Positions 55,292 to 63,758 of a stretch of DNA of 64,000 nucleotides are shown piece after piece (position 1 is the first letter of the stretch; each line of letters begins with the position of its first letter). This DNA is from Lachnospiraceae bacterium (GTDB lineage Bacteria; Bacillota; Clostridia; Lachnospirales; Lachnospiraceae). The stretch is from NCBI GenBank assembly GCA_017470935.1, contig JAFUXG010000021.1:18959-82958 (forward strand), given 5' to 3'. The notes beneath the pieces were generated by a model. It searched no databases, was not told the DNA's origin, and was given only the letters and a program-made list of their open reading frames with translations. The position numbers and the translations under genes are program-made.

Positions 55292-57262
55292 GTGAAGAAG
55301 ATAGATTTTAAGACAAGAGCACAGTGGGGATACTTCAAGTCTGCGATCTTTGGACTTGCCATTGGTATGCTCATTGCTCCGGGGATCAAGGATTTATTAA
55401 ATGAATATGAGAATGCAGATGGCAGCGGGAGAAGAACCGTTAAGGAAAAGGCAGAGGATGTGGCAGCTTCTATTATGGATGGCTTTTCTGCAGGCTCCAA
55501 GGTCAAGGTGGTCATTAACGGTAACGTGGCTGCCATTGCGAGGAGCGAGGAGGCAGGCAGGGAAGCTGTTAAGAATGCAAGGCTTCAGTATAATGCTGAT
55601 GGCGTGAAGCCCATCTGGGTTGATATTCAATATGAGCCTGTTGATAAGGAAAATGAAGCTGATAAGGCACTTCTTAAGGAGCTGAAGACCTCTAAGGGGG
55701 AGGAGCTTGAAAATGCCATAATTGCCAGCTTTGATAATAGTGCTTCTAAGGATAAGAAGCTTGCATATACAATGCGTATTGATGATTACACTGTGACAGT
55801 CGAACATTTTGAGGATATAGTCTCTGTCCTTGAGGATGCCCAGAGTGCTTATGATGATAACAATGAATTTCAGGTGGGACTTAAGGCTCCTGCCAGCAAG
55901 AATGTCACCATGTATGAGGTGGAGGTATCAAAGAAGCTGGAGGATGGAGAACGCGTAATGCCGGATAAGCTTGAAAATGGAGAGCAGACCGGAGATGGTG
56001 CGCCTGATGATAACAGTGAAGGTGCTGATGATAGTGATAATTCAGATGCCGGAGAGCTTAAATATATTCCTGCATTTAACAGGGCAGCCATGACAGAGGG
56101 AGGTACTGATGACAGCGGATTAAGTGGTGAAGCTTCTGAGGGAAGCGGCAATGGAGAAGAGAGTAGTAGTACCGACAGCACTTCTGAAGGAGACGCAGCA
56201 GAGGGTGAAGCAGGTGATGATTCGGAAGCAGGAAGTGATGCAGGAAGTGATGCAGGAAGTGATGCAGAAGAGGGCAGTACAGAGGATAATGCCGGAGATG
56301 GAACGGAAGAGGATAATGACCCTGCCGTAGCCGAGGCATTTGCCAAGCTTTCAGTTGATGATGGTGTTAAGTACGTGGGATTTTCCGACAGAATTTCTGT
56401 GGTGGAGACCTATGTGAATGCGTCGCAGATTGAGGATAAGGATACTGTGTATGCGGAGGTTACAACACCCGTGGATGAAGCAGGGGTATATGTGGTGGTT
56501 CCGGGGGATTGTCTTTCGATCATTGCGGAAAAGGTCGGAATGACAGAGGATAAGATCAAGGAATTAAATGATGGAATTGAGAATGATGATGACATATATT
56601 ATGATGACAGATTGAATATTGTTGTGCCAACTCCTCCGATAGAGGTTATGGTTGAGAAGCAGGAGACATATACGGAGGATTATTATGCTGATGTGGAATA
56701 TCAAGATGACGGCAGTATGTTCATCGGTGAGACCTCGGTTATCCAGGAGGGAACGCCGGGAAAGCATACGGTGTCAGATATTGTTACATACAAGGGTAAT
56801 ATAGAAAGTGACAGGAAGCATGTGGATGAGATCGTGGAGGTGGCAGCCGTTCCACAGATAGTGCTCCGGGGTACAAAGTCGAGACCTACATATATGTTCC
56901 CTGTGACAAACTGGAATGTAACCTCTAACTTTGGATACCGCTGGGGAAGACTTCATGCAGGTACTGATGTTGGTGTTCCTGAGGGTACAACAGTACGTGC
57001 TTCAAGAGGTGGCCAGGTGGTTACTGCAGGCTGGGTAGGCGGTTATGGAAACTGTGTTATCATTGACCATGGTGACGGTGTGGCAACGAGGTACGGACAT
57101 CTGAGTCAGATATTAGTCAGCGTGGGGCAGTATGTGGACCAGGGTGAACAGATAGCCTTGTCGGGCAACACGGGACGAAGCACCGGTCCTCATCTGCACT
57201 TTGAGATACGTATTAATGGGGAGCCCACAGATCCCCTGCCATATCTGTATCAGACACAGTAA
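55292..57262 (+). CDS. membrane-anchored M23 peptidase with LysM and G5 domains
   Basis: Cell-wall hydrolase of 656 residues. A single N-terminal membrane segment (SAIFGLAIGMLIAP) anchors it. After about residue 210 comes a long acidic linker with three GSDA repeats (12-base DNA repeat at 56226-56270), then a LysM domain (YVVVPGDCLSIIAEKVG), a G5 domain (about 450-530) and a C-terminal M23 zinc peptidase: NFGYRWGRLHAGTDVGVP, GHLSQILVSVGQYVDQGEQIA and TGPHLHFEIRING give the HxxxD and HxH ligands. It should cleave peptidoglycan peptide bridges outside the membrane, as do sporulation or cell-separation hydrolases. Start is a GTG behind GAGGAATTATC. Confidence 0.9.
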   Translation: MKKIDFKTRAQWGYFKSAIFGLAIGMLIAPGIKDLLNEYENADGSGRRTVKEKAEDVAASIMDGFSAGSKVKVVINGNVAAIARSEEAGREAVKNARLQYNADGVKPIWVDIQYEPVDKENEADKALLKELKTSKGEELENAIIASFDNSASKDKKLAYTMRIDDYTVTVEHFEDIVSVLEDAQSAYDDNNEFQVGLKAPASKNVTMYEVEVSKKLEDGERVMPDKLENGEQTGDGAPDDNSEGADDSDNSDAGELKYIPAFNRAAMTEGGTDDSGLSGEASEGSGNGEESSSTDSTSEGDAAEGEAGDDSEAGSDAGSDAGSDAEEGSTEDNAGDGTEEDNDPAVAEAFAKLSVDDGVKYVGFSDRISVVETYVNASQIEDKDTVYAEVTTPVDEAGVYVVVPGDCLSIIAEKVGMTEDKIKELNDGIENDDDIYYDDRLNIVVPTPPIEVMVEKQETYTEDYYADVEYQDDGSMFIGETSVIQEGTPGKHTVSDIVTYKGNIESDRKHVDEIVEVAAVPQIVLRGTKSRPTYMFPVTNWNVTSNFGYRWGRLHAGTDVGVPEGTTVRASRGGQVVTAGWVGGYGNCVIIDHGDGVATRYGHLSQILVSVGQYVDQGEQIALSGNTGRSTGPHLHFEIRINGEPTDPLPYLYQTQ

Positions 57263-57280
57263 GTATGATAATGACAGTAT

Positions 57281-57457
57281 TTAGGGCTGTTTGGTCTTAT
57301 CGCGTTTTTCGGTTATCTTGAATGACGACTGAACAATATCATATAATTCACCAAAATCGTTTCCGTAGTCATTGGATTCTCCAACATATTTGGAAACGAT
57401 AAGAAGGCTTATAGAAAAACCGATAAAAAGACTCATTATTATGGAAAAGATTAACAT
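57281..57457 (-). CDS. 58-residue single-span membrane protein, paralog of the one at 58344
   Basis: Short gene starting at ATG 57457 behind AGGAGGGATAATACC. Protein MLIFSIIMSLFIGFSISLLI... has one membrane helix and a polar tail ending KRDKTKQP. It has the same length (58) and layout as the protein at 58344-58520 (NDYGNDFGELYD there corresponds to NDLGNAKGDFHD), and both follow a zinc-ribbon gene. Function unknown; the matching pairs suggest a partner of the zinc-ribbon membrane protein. Confidence 0.7.
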   Translation of the reverse strand: MLIFSIIMSLFIGFSISLLIVSKYVGESNDYGNDFGELYDIVQSSFKITEKRDKTKQP

Positions 57458-57461
57458 GGTA

Positions 57462-58259
57462 TTATCCCTCCTGTCTGTTCTTTACATAGTGGTTTGTTTC
57501 TGACAGACTTGTAAGTCTTGTGCTCGCTTTGACCTTCTCAAAATTTTTGATTCCGGCAGTAAATGAAACAATGCCGATTGCCCCTAATAGAAAAATTATA
57601 TTAAATAAATCTTCACCGGCCTTGAACAAAATTGGGTATACGATACAAAAGGCAATAAGGGAAAGCATGGCTCCCAAAAGCAAAAAATAGAATTTGATTT
57701 TTTTCTTGTCATAAGGAATCCCGCCTACAACCTTTTCCGTCTGCCCATTAACAAGCAGAGTATATGGAGTGCCATCATTTATGAATGTAAGGAACCATGC
57801 AGGATACAATGCATATTCAGTCCCGGTTATCTCGAAGACCGGATATTTTTTGATTATTTTGACACCTGTGGCTGAGACACTTCGCTTCATTGCATTCTCG
57901 AACATATTCTGTGCACGTAGGATTGCCTGTCCCTTTAATTTATCCATGTTATCATCGTATTGGTCGGCATAGAAGCCCGAAAGATATTCCATGGAAAAAT
58001 CCTTCAGATATTTTGGATAATAGGGGTTTAATTTCCTTGATGTTGTGTTGTCTGCAAGGCTGTTCTCTGAATCGAACTGCTGTATGTTATCTGTAGGACT
58101 GTGTGTATATTGATGTTGCAATTCACGTTCTCCGCGGCGCAGGAAATTCTCCTGCAGCTCGTAAGTCTCAAAGAGATTGCTGCAGCTTTCGCATTTCATC
58201 TTCCCTGATGCAGGGTCATATACTAGTGCGGCACCACATGCCGGACAGTCAAGTATCAT
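57462..58259 (-). CDS. zinc-ribbon membrane protein, short paralog
   Basis: Protein of 265 residues. N-terminal zinc ribbon (DCPACGAALVYDPASGKMKCESC, CX2C...CX2C), then FETYELQENFLRRGERELQ, a central region (FSMEYLSGFYADQYD, ALYPAWFLTF, YTLLVNGQTEKVVGGIPYDKKK), and two membrane helices near the C-terminus. It is a shortened paralog of the protein at 58561: the second zinc ribbon and the middle 200 residues are absent. GGGAGAAACACTT precedes the start. Role unknown; clostridial relatives are described only as TFIIB-type zinc-ribbon proteins. Confidence 0.7.
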   Translation of the reverse strand: MILDCPACGAALVYDPASGKMKCESCSNLFETYELQENFLRRGERELQHQYTHSPTDNIQQFDSENSLADNTTSRKLNPYYPKYLKDFSMEYLSGFYADQYDDNMDKLKGQAILRAQNMFENAMKRSVSATGVKIIKKYPVFEITGTEYALYPAWFLTFINDGTPYTLLVNGQTEKVVGGIPYDKKKIKFYFLLLGAMLSLIAFCIVYPILFKAGEDLFNIIFLLGAIGIVSFTAGIKNFEKVKASTRLTSLSETNHYVKNRQEG

Positions 58260-58343
58260 AAGTGTTTCTCCCTATTATTAACTGATAGCTTCCGTATGCC
58301 AAGTTGATTTTTGCAGGCTATACGCTGTAATACCATAAGTCGG

Positions 58344-58520
58344 TCATGGTCTTTTTATCTTATCCTGTTTTATAATAACGTGAAGCTGATTTTTGGAAAA
58401 ATCATGAAAATCACCCTTAGCATTTCCAAGGTCATTGGATTTCACGACTTTGGCTGCTATTATGCAAAGGCTTAATGAGCAGCCGATAAATATGCCAATA
58501 ATAAGTGCGATTACTATCAT
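58344..58520 (-). CDS. 58-residue single-span membrane protein
   Basis: Starts at ATG 58520 (MIVIALIIG) behind AGGAGGATTTAT; the longer reading frame back to 58550 has no ribosome binding site. One membrane helix and a polar tail ending QDKIKRP. Paralog of the 57281 gene, each placed just downstream of a zinc-ribbon gene. Confidence 0.7.
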   Translation of the reverse strand: MIVIALIIGIFIGCSLSLCIIAAKVVKSNDLGNAKGDFHDFSKNQLHVIIKQDKIKRP

Positions 58521-58560
58521 ATAAATCCTCCTTATACAAGCTGTTGTCAATGGAAAATTA

Positions 58561-60063
58561 TTATTGCGTTCCCCTATCCTTTACAAATCGGTTAGTTTCG
58601 GAAAGTCCCGAAAGCTTTGTGCTTTCCTTTACCTTTTTCAGATTGTTTACCCCGGCTATAAGTGCAACGATGCTGAGTACTATTGCAGTGGTAACCATCT
58701 TGCCGTTGTCATCATCGGGGCTGGTGAGAAATATGAAGGTAATTATAGTGGCTAATATGGTAAGTATTGCAGCCAAAATGCCGAAGCTTGCCGACACCTT
58801 TGCTCTGTCATAAGGTATACCGCCGATGATCTTTTCGGTTTGGCCGTTTACCAGTAATGTGTAGGGAATATTCTCATAGCGGAAGGTAAGGAACCATGCG
58901 GGAAACATTGCGTAGTGCGTTGCTTTTATTCTGAATTCGGGATCATTTCTAATAATGGAGATGGAGTGGGCGTTAATGGTCCGCTCGACCTCAGAATTAA
59001 ACAGCTCCTGCGCTCTTGACAGTGCCAGTCCATCTAACTGCGACGTCTTCATATCGTAGCAGTCGGCATAAAAGCCAGAAAGGTACTCAAGAGAAAATTC
59101 CTTAATACCCCCTGTATTATATGGCTCAAGTCTTTGAGAGGTCTCGTCATTTAACTGTCTTGAGGCGTCTAATGAGAGCATGGTGAAATCGCAGTCTGCC
59201 TCGCGGAAATAGTAATAGGTGTGCGAATTCTTGCCGCTGCCGACTGTGCCCTTGAGATATTGCTTGTCGTGATAATATATGTCATAAAGCCAGAAGGGAA
59301 TGTAGATTCCGCGAACTCTTTCAATCTCGAAATTCTTGATTTCATTCGGTACATAGAATCCATTGTTAAGACGTTCTCTTATAAGAGAGATTGCCCTGTC
59401 CTTTGTCACAGAAAATGGAATTATATACTTAGGCTTTTTCTGAGAGGCTATGCGGCTGAAAACCACCGTCGGCTGACCACAGAAGGAGCAGAAGGTAGAA
59501 GCCTCGTTGTCATTAATGGCAACCTCCGCACCACAGGAGGTACAGGTGTAAATGTTGCACTCCATCGTGTCATCGGGGTCTCCGGTATCATCATAATCAT
59601 CCTGACCGTAGGTGTCAGTGTGGTCATATACCGGATGATCAAAGTCGCTGTATGGATTGAATGAGGGAGCACTGCTTTTGCCGGATGCAGTATTATCCAT
59701 GGAATCTGTGGCAAATTGGTAATTGTCAAGCTCTGCTGCCCCTGCCATACCTGAAGTGCCCGGTGTGCCGGAAAGCTTTAATCCGCTTTCGTTAACATTA
59801 CTGTCTGACAATTTCAGACCACTTTCCTTGACAGCATCACCTGACAATTTCAGACCGCTTTCCTCGACAGCCTCACCTGATAATTTCAGGCTGCCGTTAT
59901 CCTTTTTTGCAAACTCTCTCTGAAGCTCCTTCTCCCCCCGTGCCTGAAAATCATCCTCCAGTTCATAGGTCTCGAAAAGGCTTCCGCAGGCTTCACATTT
60001 CATTTTTCCTGATTCCGGATCGAACATCAAACCGGCACCGCATGCCGGACAGTCAATTATCAT
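58561..60063 (-). CDS. zinc-ribbon membrane protein, long paralog
   Basis: Protein of 500 residues. Zinc ribbon 1 at the N-terminus (IDCPACGAGLMFDPESGKMKCEACG), then four related SGLKLSG/D-type repeats (about residues 60-105), a second zinc ribbon (CNIYTCTSCGAEVAINDNEASTFCSFCGQ), a region with RLNNGFYVPNEIKNFEIERVRGIYIPFWLYD, and the shared C-terminal part with two membrane helices. Start ATG 60063 follows GAGGAGGATAAAACCT. This two-ribbon, two-helix layout is known from clostridial proteins of unknown role, perhaps tied to membrane trafficking or stress; no function is proven. Confidence 0.75.
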   Translation of the reverse strand: MIIDCPACGAGLMFDPESGKMKCEACGSLFETYELEDDFQARGEKELQREFAKKDNGSLKLSGEAVEESGLKLSGDAVKESGLKLSDSNVNESGLKLSGTPGTSGMAGAAELDNYQFATDSMDNTASGKSSAPSFNPYSDFDHPVYDHTDTYGQDDYDDTGDPDDTMECNIYTCTSCGAEVAINDNEASTFCSFCGQPTVVFSRIASQKKPKYIIPFSVTKDRAISLIRERLNNGFYVPNEIKNFEIERVRGIYIPFWLYDIYYHDKQYLKGTVGSGKNSHTYYYFREADCDFTMLSLDASRQLNDETSQRLEPYNTGGIKEFSLEYLSGFYADCYDMKTSQLDGLALSRAQELFNSEVERTINAHSISIIRNDPEFRIKATHYAMFPAWFLTFRYENIPYTLLVNGQTEKIIGGIPYDRAKVSASFGILAAILTILATIITFIFLTSPDDDNGKMVTTAIVLSIVALIAGVNNLKKVKESTKLSGLSETNRFVKDRGTQ

Positions 60064-60152
60064 AGGTTTTATCCTCCTCAAAATAAAAGATCGGAAATGG
60101 TTTTTAATGCTTTGTTTATTTTACCATAATATTAATAGAATAAAAATGTTTT

Positions 60153-60425
60153 ATGATGTTTTTTGCAAATAAAAGAAGAATTCGGGAGTTAAATTCCAGC
60201 AGTAATGCAATTGATTATGAGTTAAAGCTATTTAAGTACAGAACAGCAGGTGTAAGAGAATACTGGATCGTAGATTCTAAGGCGGAAACGGTATTTGTCC
60301 ACAACTTTGAAAAAAATGAAATGGAAACATATAAATTTTCCGATATGGTTCCTGTATGTATTTACCAAGGTGAAAACAAGTCTGGGTTAAAAATTGATTT
60401 TGCAGAGATTTTGAAAAGAATATAA
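60153..60425 (+). pseudogene. C-terminal fragment of a Uma2-family (DUF820) endonuclease-like gene
   Basis: Ninety codons read ELNSSSNAIDYELKLFKYRTAGVREYWIVDSKAETV, the C-terminal catalytic strand region of Uma2 proteins (PD-(D/E)XK fold), but the first half (with the PD and metal-binding residues) is missing and upstream sequence shows none. No good ribosome binding site. Remnant. Confidence 0.7.
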
Positions 60426-60447
60426 TTATATGAAGGTCTTATAGAAA

Positions 60448-60480
60448 TAGAGGGGCAGTTCAAAATGAACTGCCCCTCTA
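60448..60480. terminator. bidirectional hairpin terminator
   Basis: TAGAGGGGCAGTTCA pairs perfectly with TGAACTGCCCCTCTA (15 bp) around AAA, between convergent genes. Confidence 0.85.
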
Positions 60481-60493
60481 TTCATATTATGGC

Positions 60494-61816
60494 TTATTTC
60501 TTAAACTGACTCTCCTCAAAGAGATTACGCTTATCAATAACACGCACAGCCTTGCCCTCACTTCTCGGAACTGTCTTAGGCTCCACAAGATGAACGCCCA
60601 CTACAATGCCAAGCATTGACTTAAGCGCTGCCACAAGCTTCTTCTCGCGTGCAGCTTTGTCTGCATCATCTGCAGGTGGATTGTCCGGAAGCCACTCAAC
60701 ATCACAGTCAATTGTATCGCTGTTGCCAACACGGTCAACTGTAAGCTGGTAGTTAGCCTCATAGCCCTTGTTAAGAAGCACTGTCTCTATCTGTGAAGGG
60801 AATACGTTAACGCCCTTAACCACCATCATGTCATCACTTCTTCCAAGTGGCTTGCTCATGCGGATGTGAGTTCTTCCGCAGGAACATTTCTCTCTTGAAA
60901 GCACGCAGATATCACGGGTTCTGTAACGAAGGAGAGGGAATGCTTTCTTGGTGATACATGTAAATACTAACTCGCCCTTCTCACCCTCAGGAAGAACCTC
61001 TCCGGTCTGAGGATTGATTATCTCAGCGATGAAATGATCCTCATTAATGTGCATACCGCGCTGTTCCTCACACTCGAAGGAAACTCCGGGACCTGAAATC
61101 TCGGTAAGCCCATAAATGTCATATGCCTTAATTCCAAGGGACTCCTCTATGTTGTGACGCATTTCCTCTGTCCATGCCTCTGCGCCGAATATACCTGCCT
61201 TAAGATGTATCTGATCCTTAACGCCGCGTTCCGCGATGCTCTCGCCTAAGAATGCTGCATAAGAAGGTGTACAGCAGAGAATTGTTGAACCAAGGTCTGT
61301 CATGAACTGGATCTGTCTGTCAGTGTTACCTGATGACATTGGAAGTGTCAGAGAACCTACCTTGTGGGAGCCGCCGTTTAATCCGGGGCCGCCAGTGAAT
61401 AATCCGTAACCGTAGCTTACGTGAACCACATCATCCTTGGTGCCGCCTGCAGCAACGATTGCACGGGCACAGCAGGTATCCCATACATCTATGTCGTCTT
61501 GGGTATAAAATGCTACCACCCGGCGGCCTGTTGTTCCGCTTGTGGACTGGATTCTTACGCAGTCGGAAAGGGGTACGCCCAAAAGTCCATAGGGATACTG
61601 GTCACGAAGATCATCCTTTGTGATAAATGGAAGCTTATGCAGGTCTTCAATTCCATTGATATCCTCAGGTTTAATTCCTGCTTCATCCATTCTGTTTCTG
61701 TAAAATTCCACATTTTCATATACATGCTTAACCTGTTCCTTAAGACGCTCGCTTTGAAGCTTCTTAATCTCCTCTACCGGCATGGTCTCGATTTCCGGAT
61801 TGAAATAATTGCCCAT
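60494..61816 (-). CDS. paaK: phenylacetate-CoA ligase family protein
   Basis: ANL-superfamily ligase of 440 residues: SGTTGRRVVAFYTQDDIDVW (AMP loop), AEAWTEEMRHNIEESLGIKAYDIYGLTEISGPGVSFECEEQRGMHINEDHFIAEI, TGEVLPEGEKGELVFTCI, and RSDDMMVVKGVNVFPSQIE. This matches PaaK, which activates phenylacetate or related aryl acids to CoA esters. Gut anaerobes carry several such ligases, often for indoleacetate or other aryl acids, so the substrate is not certain. AAGGAGAACGACA precedes ATG 61816; the longer frame to 61861 lacks a ribosome binding site. Confidence 0.9.
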   Translation of the reverse strand: MGNYFNPEIETMPVEEIKKLQSERLKEQVKHVYENVEFYRNRMDEAGIKPEDINGIEDLHKLPFITKDDLRDQYPYGLLGVPLSDCVRIQSTSGTTGRRVVAFYTQDDIDVWDTCCARAIVAAGGTKDDVVHVSYGYGLFTGGPGLNGGSHKVGSLTLPMSSGNTDRQIQFMTDLGSTILCCTPSYAAFLGESIAERGVKDQIHLKAGIFGAEAWTEEMRHNIEESLGIKAYDIYGLTEISGPGVSFECEEQRGMHINEDHFIAEIINPQTGEVLPEGEKGELVFTCITKKAFPLLRYRTRDICVLSREKCSCGRTHIRMSKPLGRSDDMMVVKGVNVFPSQIETVLLNKGYEANYQLTVDRVGNSDTIDCDVEWLPDNPPADDADKAAREKKLVAALKSMLGIVVGVHLVEPKTVPRSEGKAVRVIDKRNLFEESQFKK

Positions 61817-61969
61817 TGTCGTTCTCCTTATCTTAATAAATGTTACAAGAACTGCAATCATAATAATGGATTAAATAAAAAATATTATGATAAATACAGC
61901 TCTGAATTGTCTGCACAACGAAACAATTATAACATTGAATTCCTATCAACTCAATGTTTTTTTATGCAA

Positions 61970-61998
61970 TTGACAAAATTGTATACACATGGCAAAAT
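61970..61998 (+). promoter_or_regulatory. probable promoter of the carboxyltransferase gene
   Basis: TTGACA (61970-61975), 17-base spacer, CAAAAT (61993-61998). The leader between it and the coding start at 62214 is about 200 bases and stays open in the same frame. Confidence 0.5.
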
Positions 61999-62213
61999 GA
62001 AGGGGTATGAATGCAGATAAAAATGTACAGAGTGTTGATAATATACGTGGAAAACAAAAGGGTTTTGTCATAGCAGAAAGCTGTGATACAAAAATATATC
62101 ATAGTTCATGTAAATTGGAACCGACAGGCGAAGTGAAAAATTGGTCAAAAGCAGATTTTTTACAAATGCCCACATGTAGACGCAATAGACGTGAAATAAC
62201 AGGAGGGACAATA

Positions 62214-63758
62214 ATGGAATGGAATGATGCTATAGCGGATTTGGAAGAACGCAGGAAAAAAGCTAAGCTTGGGGGCGGACAGGCTGCCATAGACAAGCAG
62301 CATGAGAAGGGAAAGCTTACTGCAAGAGAACGTCTTGATATACTGTTCGACGAGGGTACCTTTGTGGAGATCAATGATCTTGCGGAGTCAAGGATTGATG
62401 ACTTTGGACTTGATAAGAAGAGAGTACCCGGTGACGGCGTGATAACAGGATACGGCAAGATCAACGGACGTACTGTGTTTGCATCATCTGAGGACTTCAC
62501 GGTTATCGGTGGAAGTCTTGGGGAGTACCATTCAAGAAAGATAGTGCATATTCAGGACATGGCGCTTAAGATGAGATGTCCTCTTGTCACCATCAACGAC
62601 AGCGGTGGGGCAAGAATCGAGGAGGGTATCGATTCCCTTAGCGGATATTCCGGTATATTTGAGAGGAACACCATTGCCTCGGGAGTTATACCCCAGATTG
62701 CAGTGATTCTTGGACCTTGCTCAGGAGGAGCCTGTTATTCTCCGGCTATATGTGACTATATATTTGTGGTAGAGGATATCAGTAAGATGTTCATAACAGG
62801 ACCGCAGGTTGTTAAGACTGTGATTGGCGAGGAGCTTACGGCAGATGAGCTTGGAGGAGCACTTACCCACGCTGAGAAATCGGGTGTGGCTCATTTCTAT
62901 TATAAGAGCGAGAAGAATTGCCTTGGAGGAGTGCGTGAGCTGCTTTCGTATCTTCCGGATAACAACCAGGCAGCTCTTCCCATAAAACCCGGAAAGCCTG
63001 TTAACCAGTGCAGGAGCCTCACCAATCTTGTGCCAGACAACAAGAAGAAATCCTATGACGTTCATGATGTGATAAATGCAATGATAGACAGGGAAAGCTT
63101 CTTTGAGGTGCAGAAGCATTGGGCAAAGAATGCGGTAGTAGGCTTTGGAAGAATGGATGGCAACACCGTAGGCTTTGTATGTAATCAGGCAAAGCATAAG
63201 GGTGGGTCTCTTGATATAGACGCATCAGATAAGATTGCAAGGTTCATAAGATTTTGTGACTGCTTTAACATACCCATTGTTTCTCTTGTGGATGTGCCTG
63301 CATTTCTGCCCGGCTCAGAGCAGGAACACAATGGTATCATCCGCCATGGTGCAAAGATTCTTTACGCTTATGCGGAGGCAACAGTGCCGAAGATCACACT
63401 TATCATGCGCAAGGCGTATGGCGGTGCATATATCGCCATGAACTCAAAGCATATGGGAGCTGATATTGTGTATGCATGGCCAATTGCGGAGATCGCGGTA
63501 ATGGGTGCAGAGGGTGCTGTCAATATTATCGGCAGAAGACAGATCAAAGAGGCGGATAACCCGGAGACAAAACGGGCAGAGCTTATTGAAAAATATGAGG
63601 AGAAGTTCCTCAATCCGTATACTGCAGCAAAGCGTGGCTTTGTGGATGAGGTCATACGCCCTGATGAGACCAGGGATAAGATTGTGGCGGCACTTGATGC
63701 TCTTAAGACAAAGCAGCTTAGCCGGCCATACAAGAAGCACGGGAACATGCCGCTATAA
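62214..63758 (+). CDS. acyl-CoA carboxylase/decarboxylase carboxyltransferase subunit
   Basis: Carboxyltransferase of 514 residues, the size of methylmalonyl-CoA decarboxylase alpha (MmdA) and propionyl-CoA carboxylase beta (PccB). Motifs: RLDILFDEGTFVEIN, GGSLGEYHSRKIVHIQDMALK, NDSGGARIEEGIDSLSGYSGIFERN, ILGPCSGGACYSPAICDY, GGAYIAMNSKHMGADIVYAWP. It moves a carboxyl group between biotin and an acyl-CoA. AGGAGGGACAATA sets the start at 62214; the frame is open upstream to 62007, but this has no convincing ribosome binding site. No biotin or membrane subunit is adjacent, so carboxylase versus decarboxylase is undecided. Confidence 0.9.
   Translation: MEWNDAIADLEERRKKAKLGGGQAAIDKQHEKGKLTARERLDILFDEGTFVEINDLAESRIDDFGLDKKRVPGDGVITGYGKINGRTVFASSEDFTVIGGSLGEYHSRKIVHIQDMALKMRCPLVTINDSGGARIEEGIDSLSGYSGIFERNTIASGVIPQIAVILGPCSGGACYSPAICDYIFVVEDISKMFITGPQVVKTVIGEELTADELGGALTHAEKSGVAHFYYKSEKNCLGGVRELLSYLPDNNQAALPIKPGKPVNQCRSLTNLVPDNKKKSYDVHDVINAMIDRESFFEVQKHWAKNAVVGFGRMDGNTVGFVCNQAKHKGGSLDIDASDKIARFIRFCDCFNIPIVSLVDVPAFLPGSEQEHNGIIRHGAKILYAYAEATVPKITLIMRKAYGGAYIAMNSKHMGADIVYAWPIAEIAVMGAEGAVNIIGRRQIKEADNPETKRAELIEKYEEKFLNPYTAAKRGFVDEVIRPDETRDKIVAALDALKTKQLSRPYKKHGNMPL

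Noticed and set aside
56226-56270. tandem 12-base repeats as a CRISPR-like or regulatory array
   Set aside because: They encode GSDA repeats in frame within the peptidase linker, without spacers. No CRISPR array was seen in the window.
55397-56346. long antisense frames opposite the acidic linker of the M23 gene
   Set aside because: They arise from the repetitive Glu/Asp/Ser codons of the sense gene and have Ser/Pro- or His/Leu-rich, low-complexity translations.
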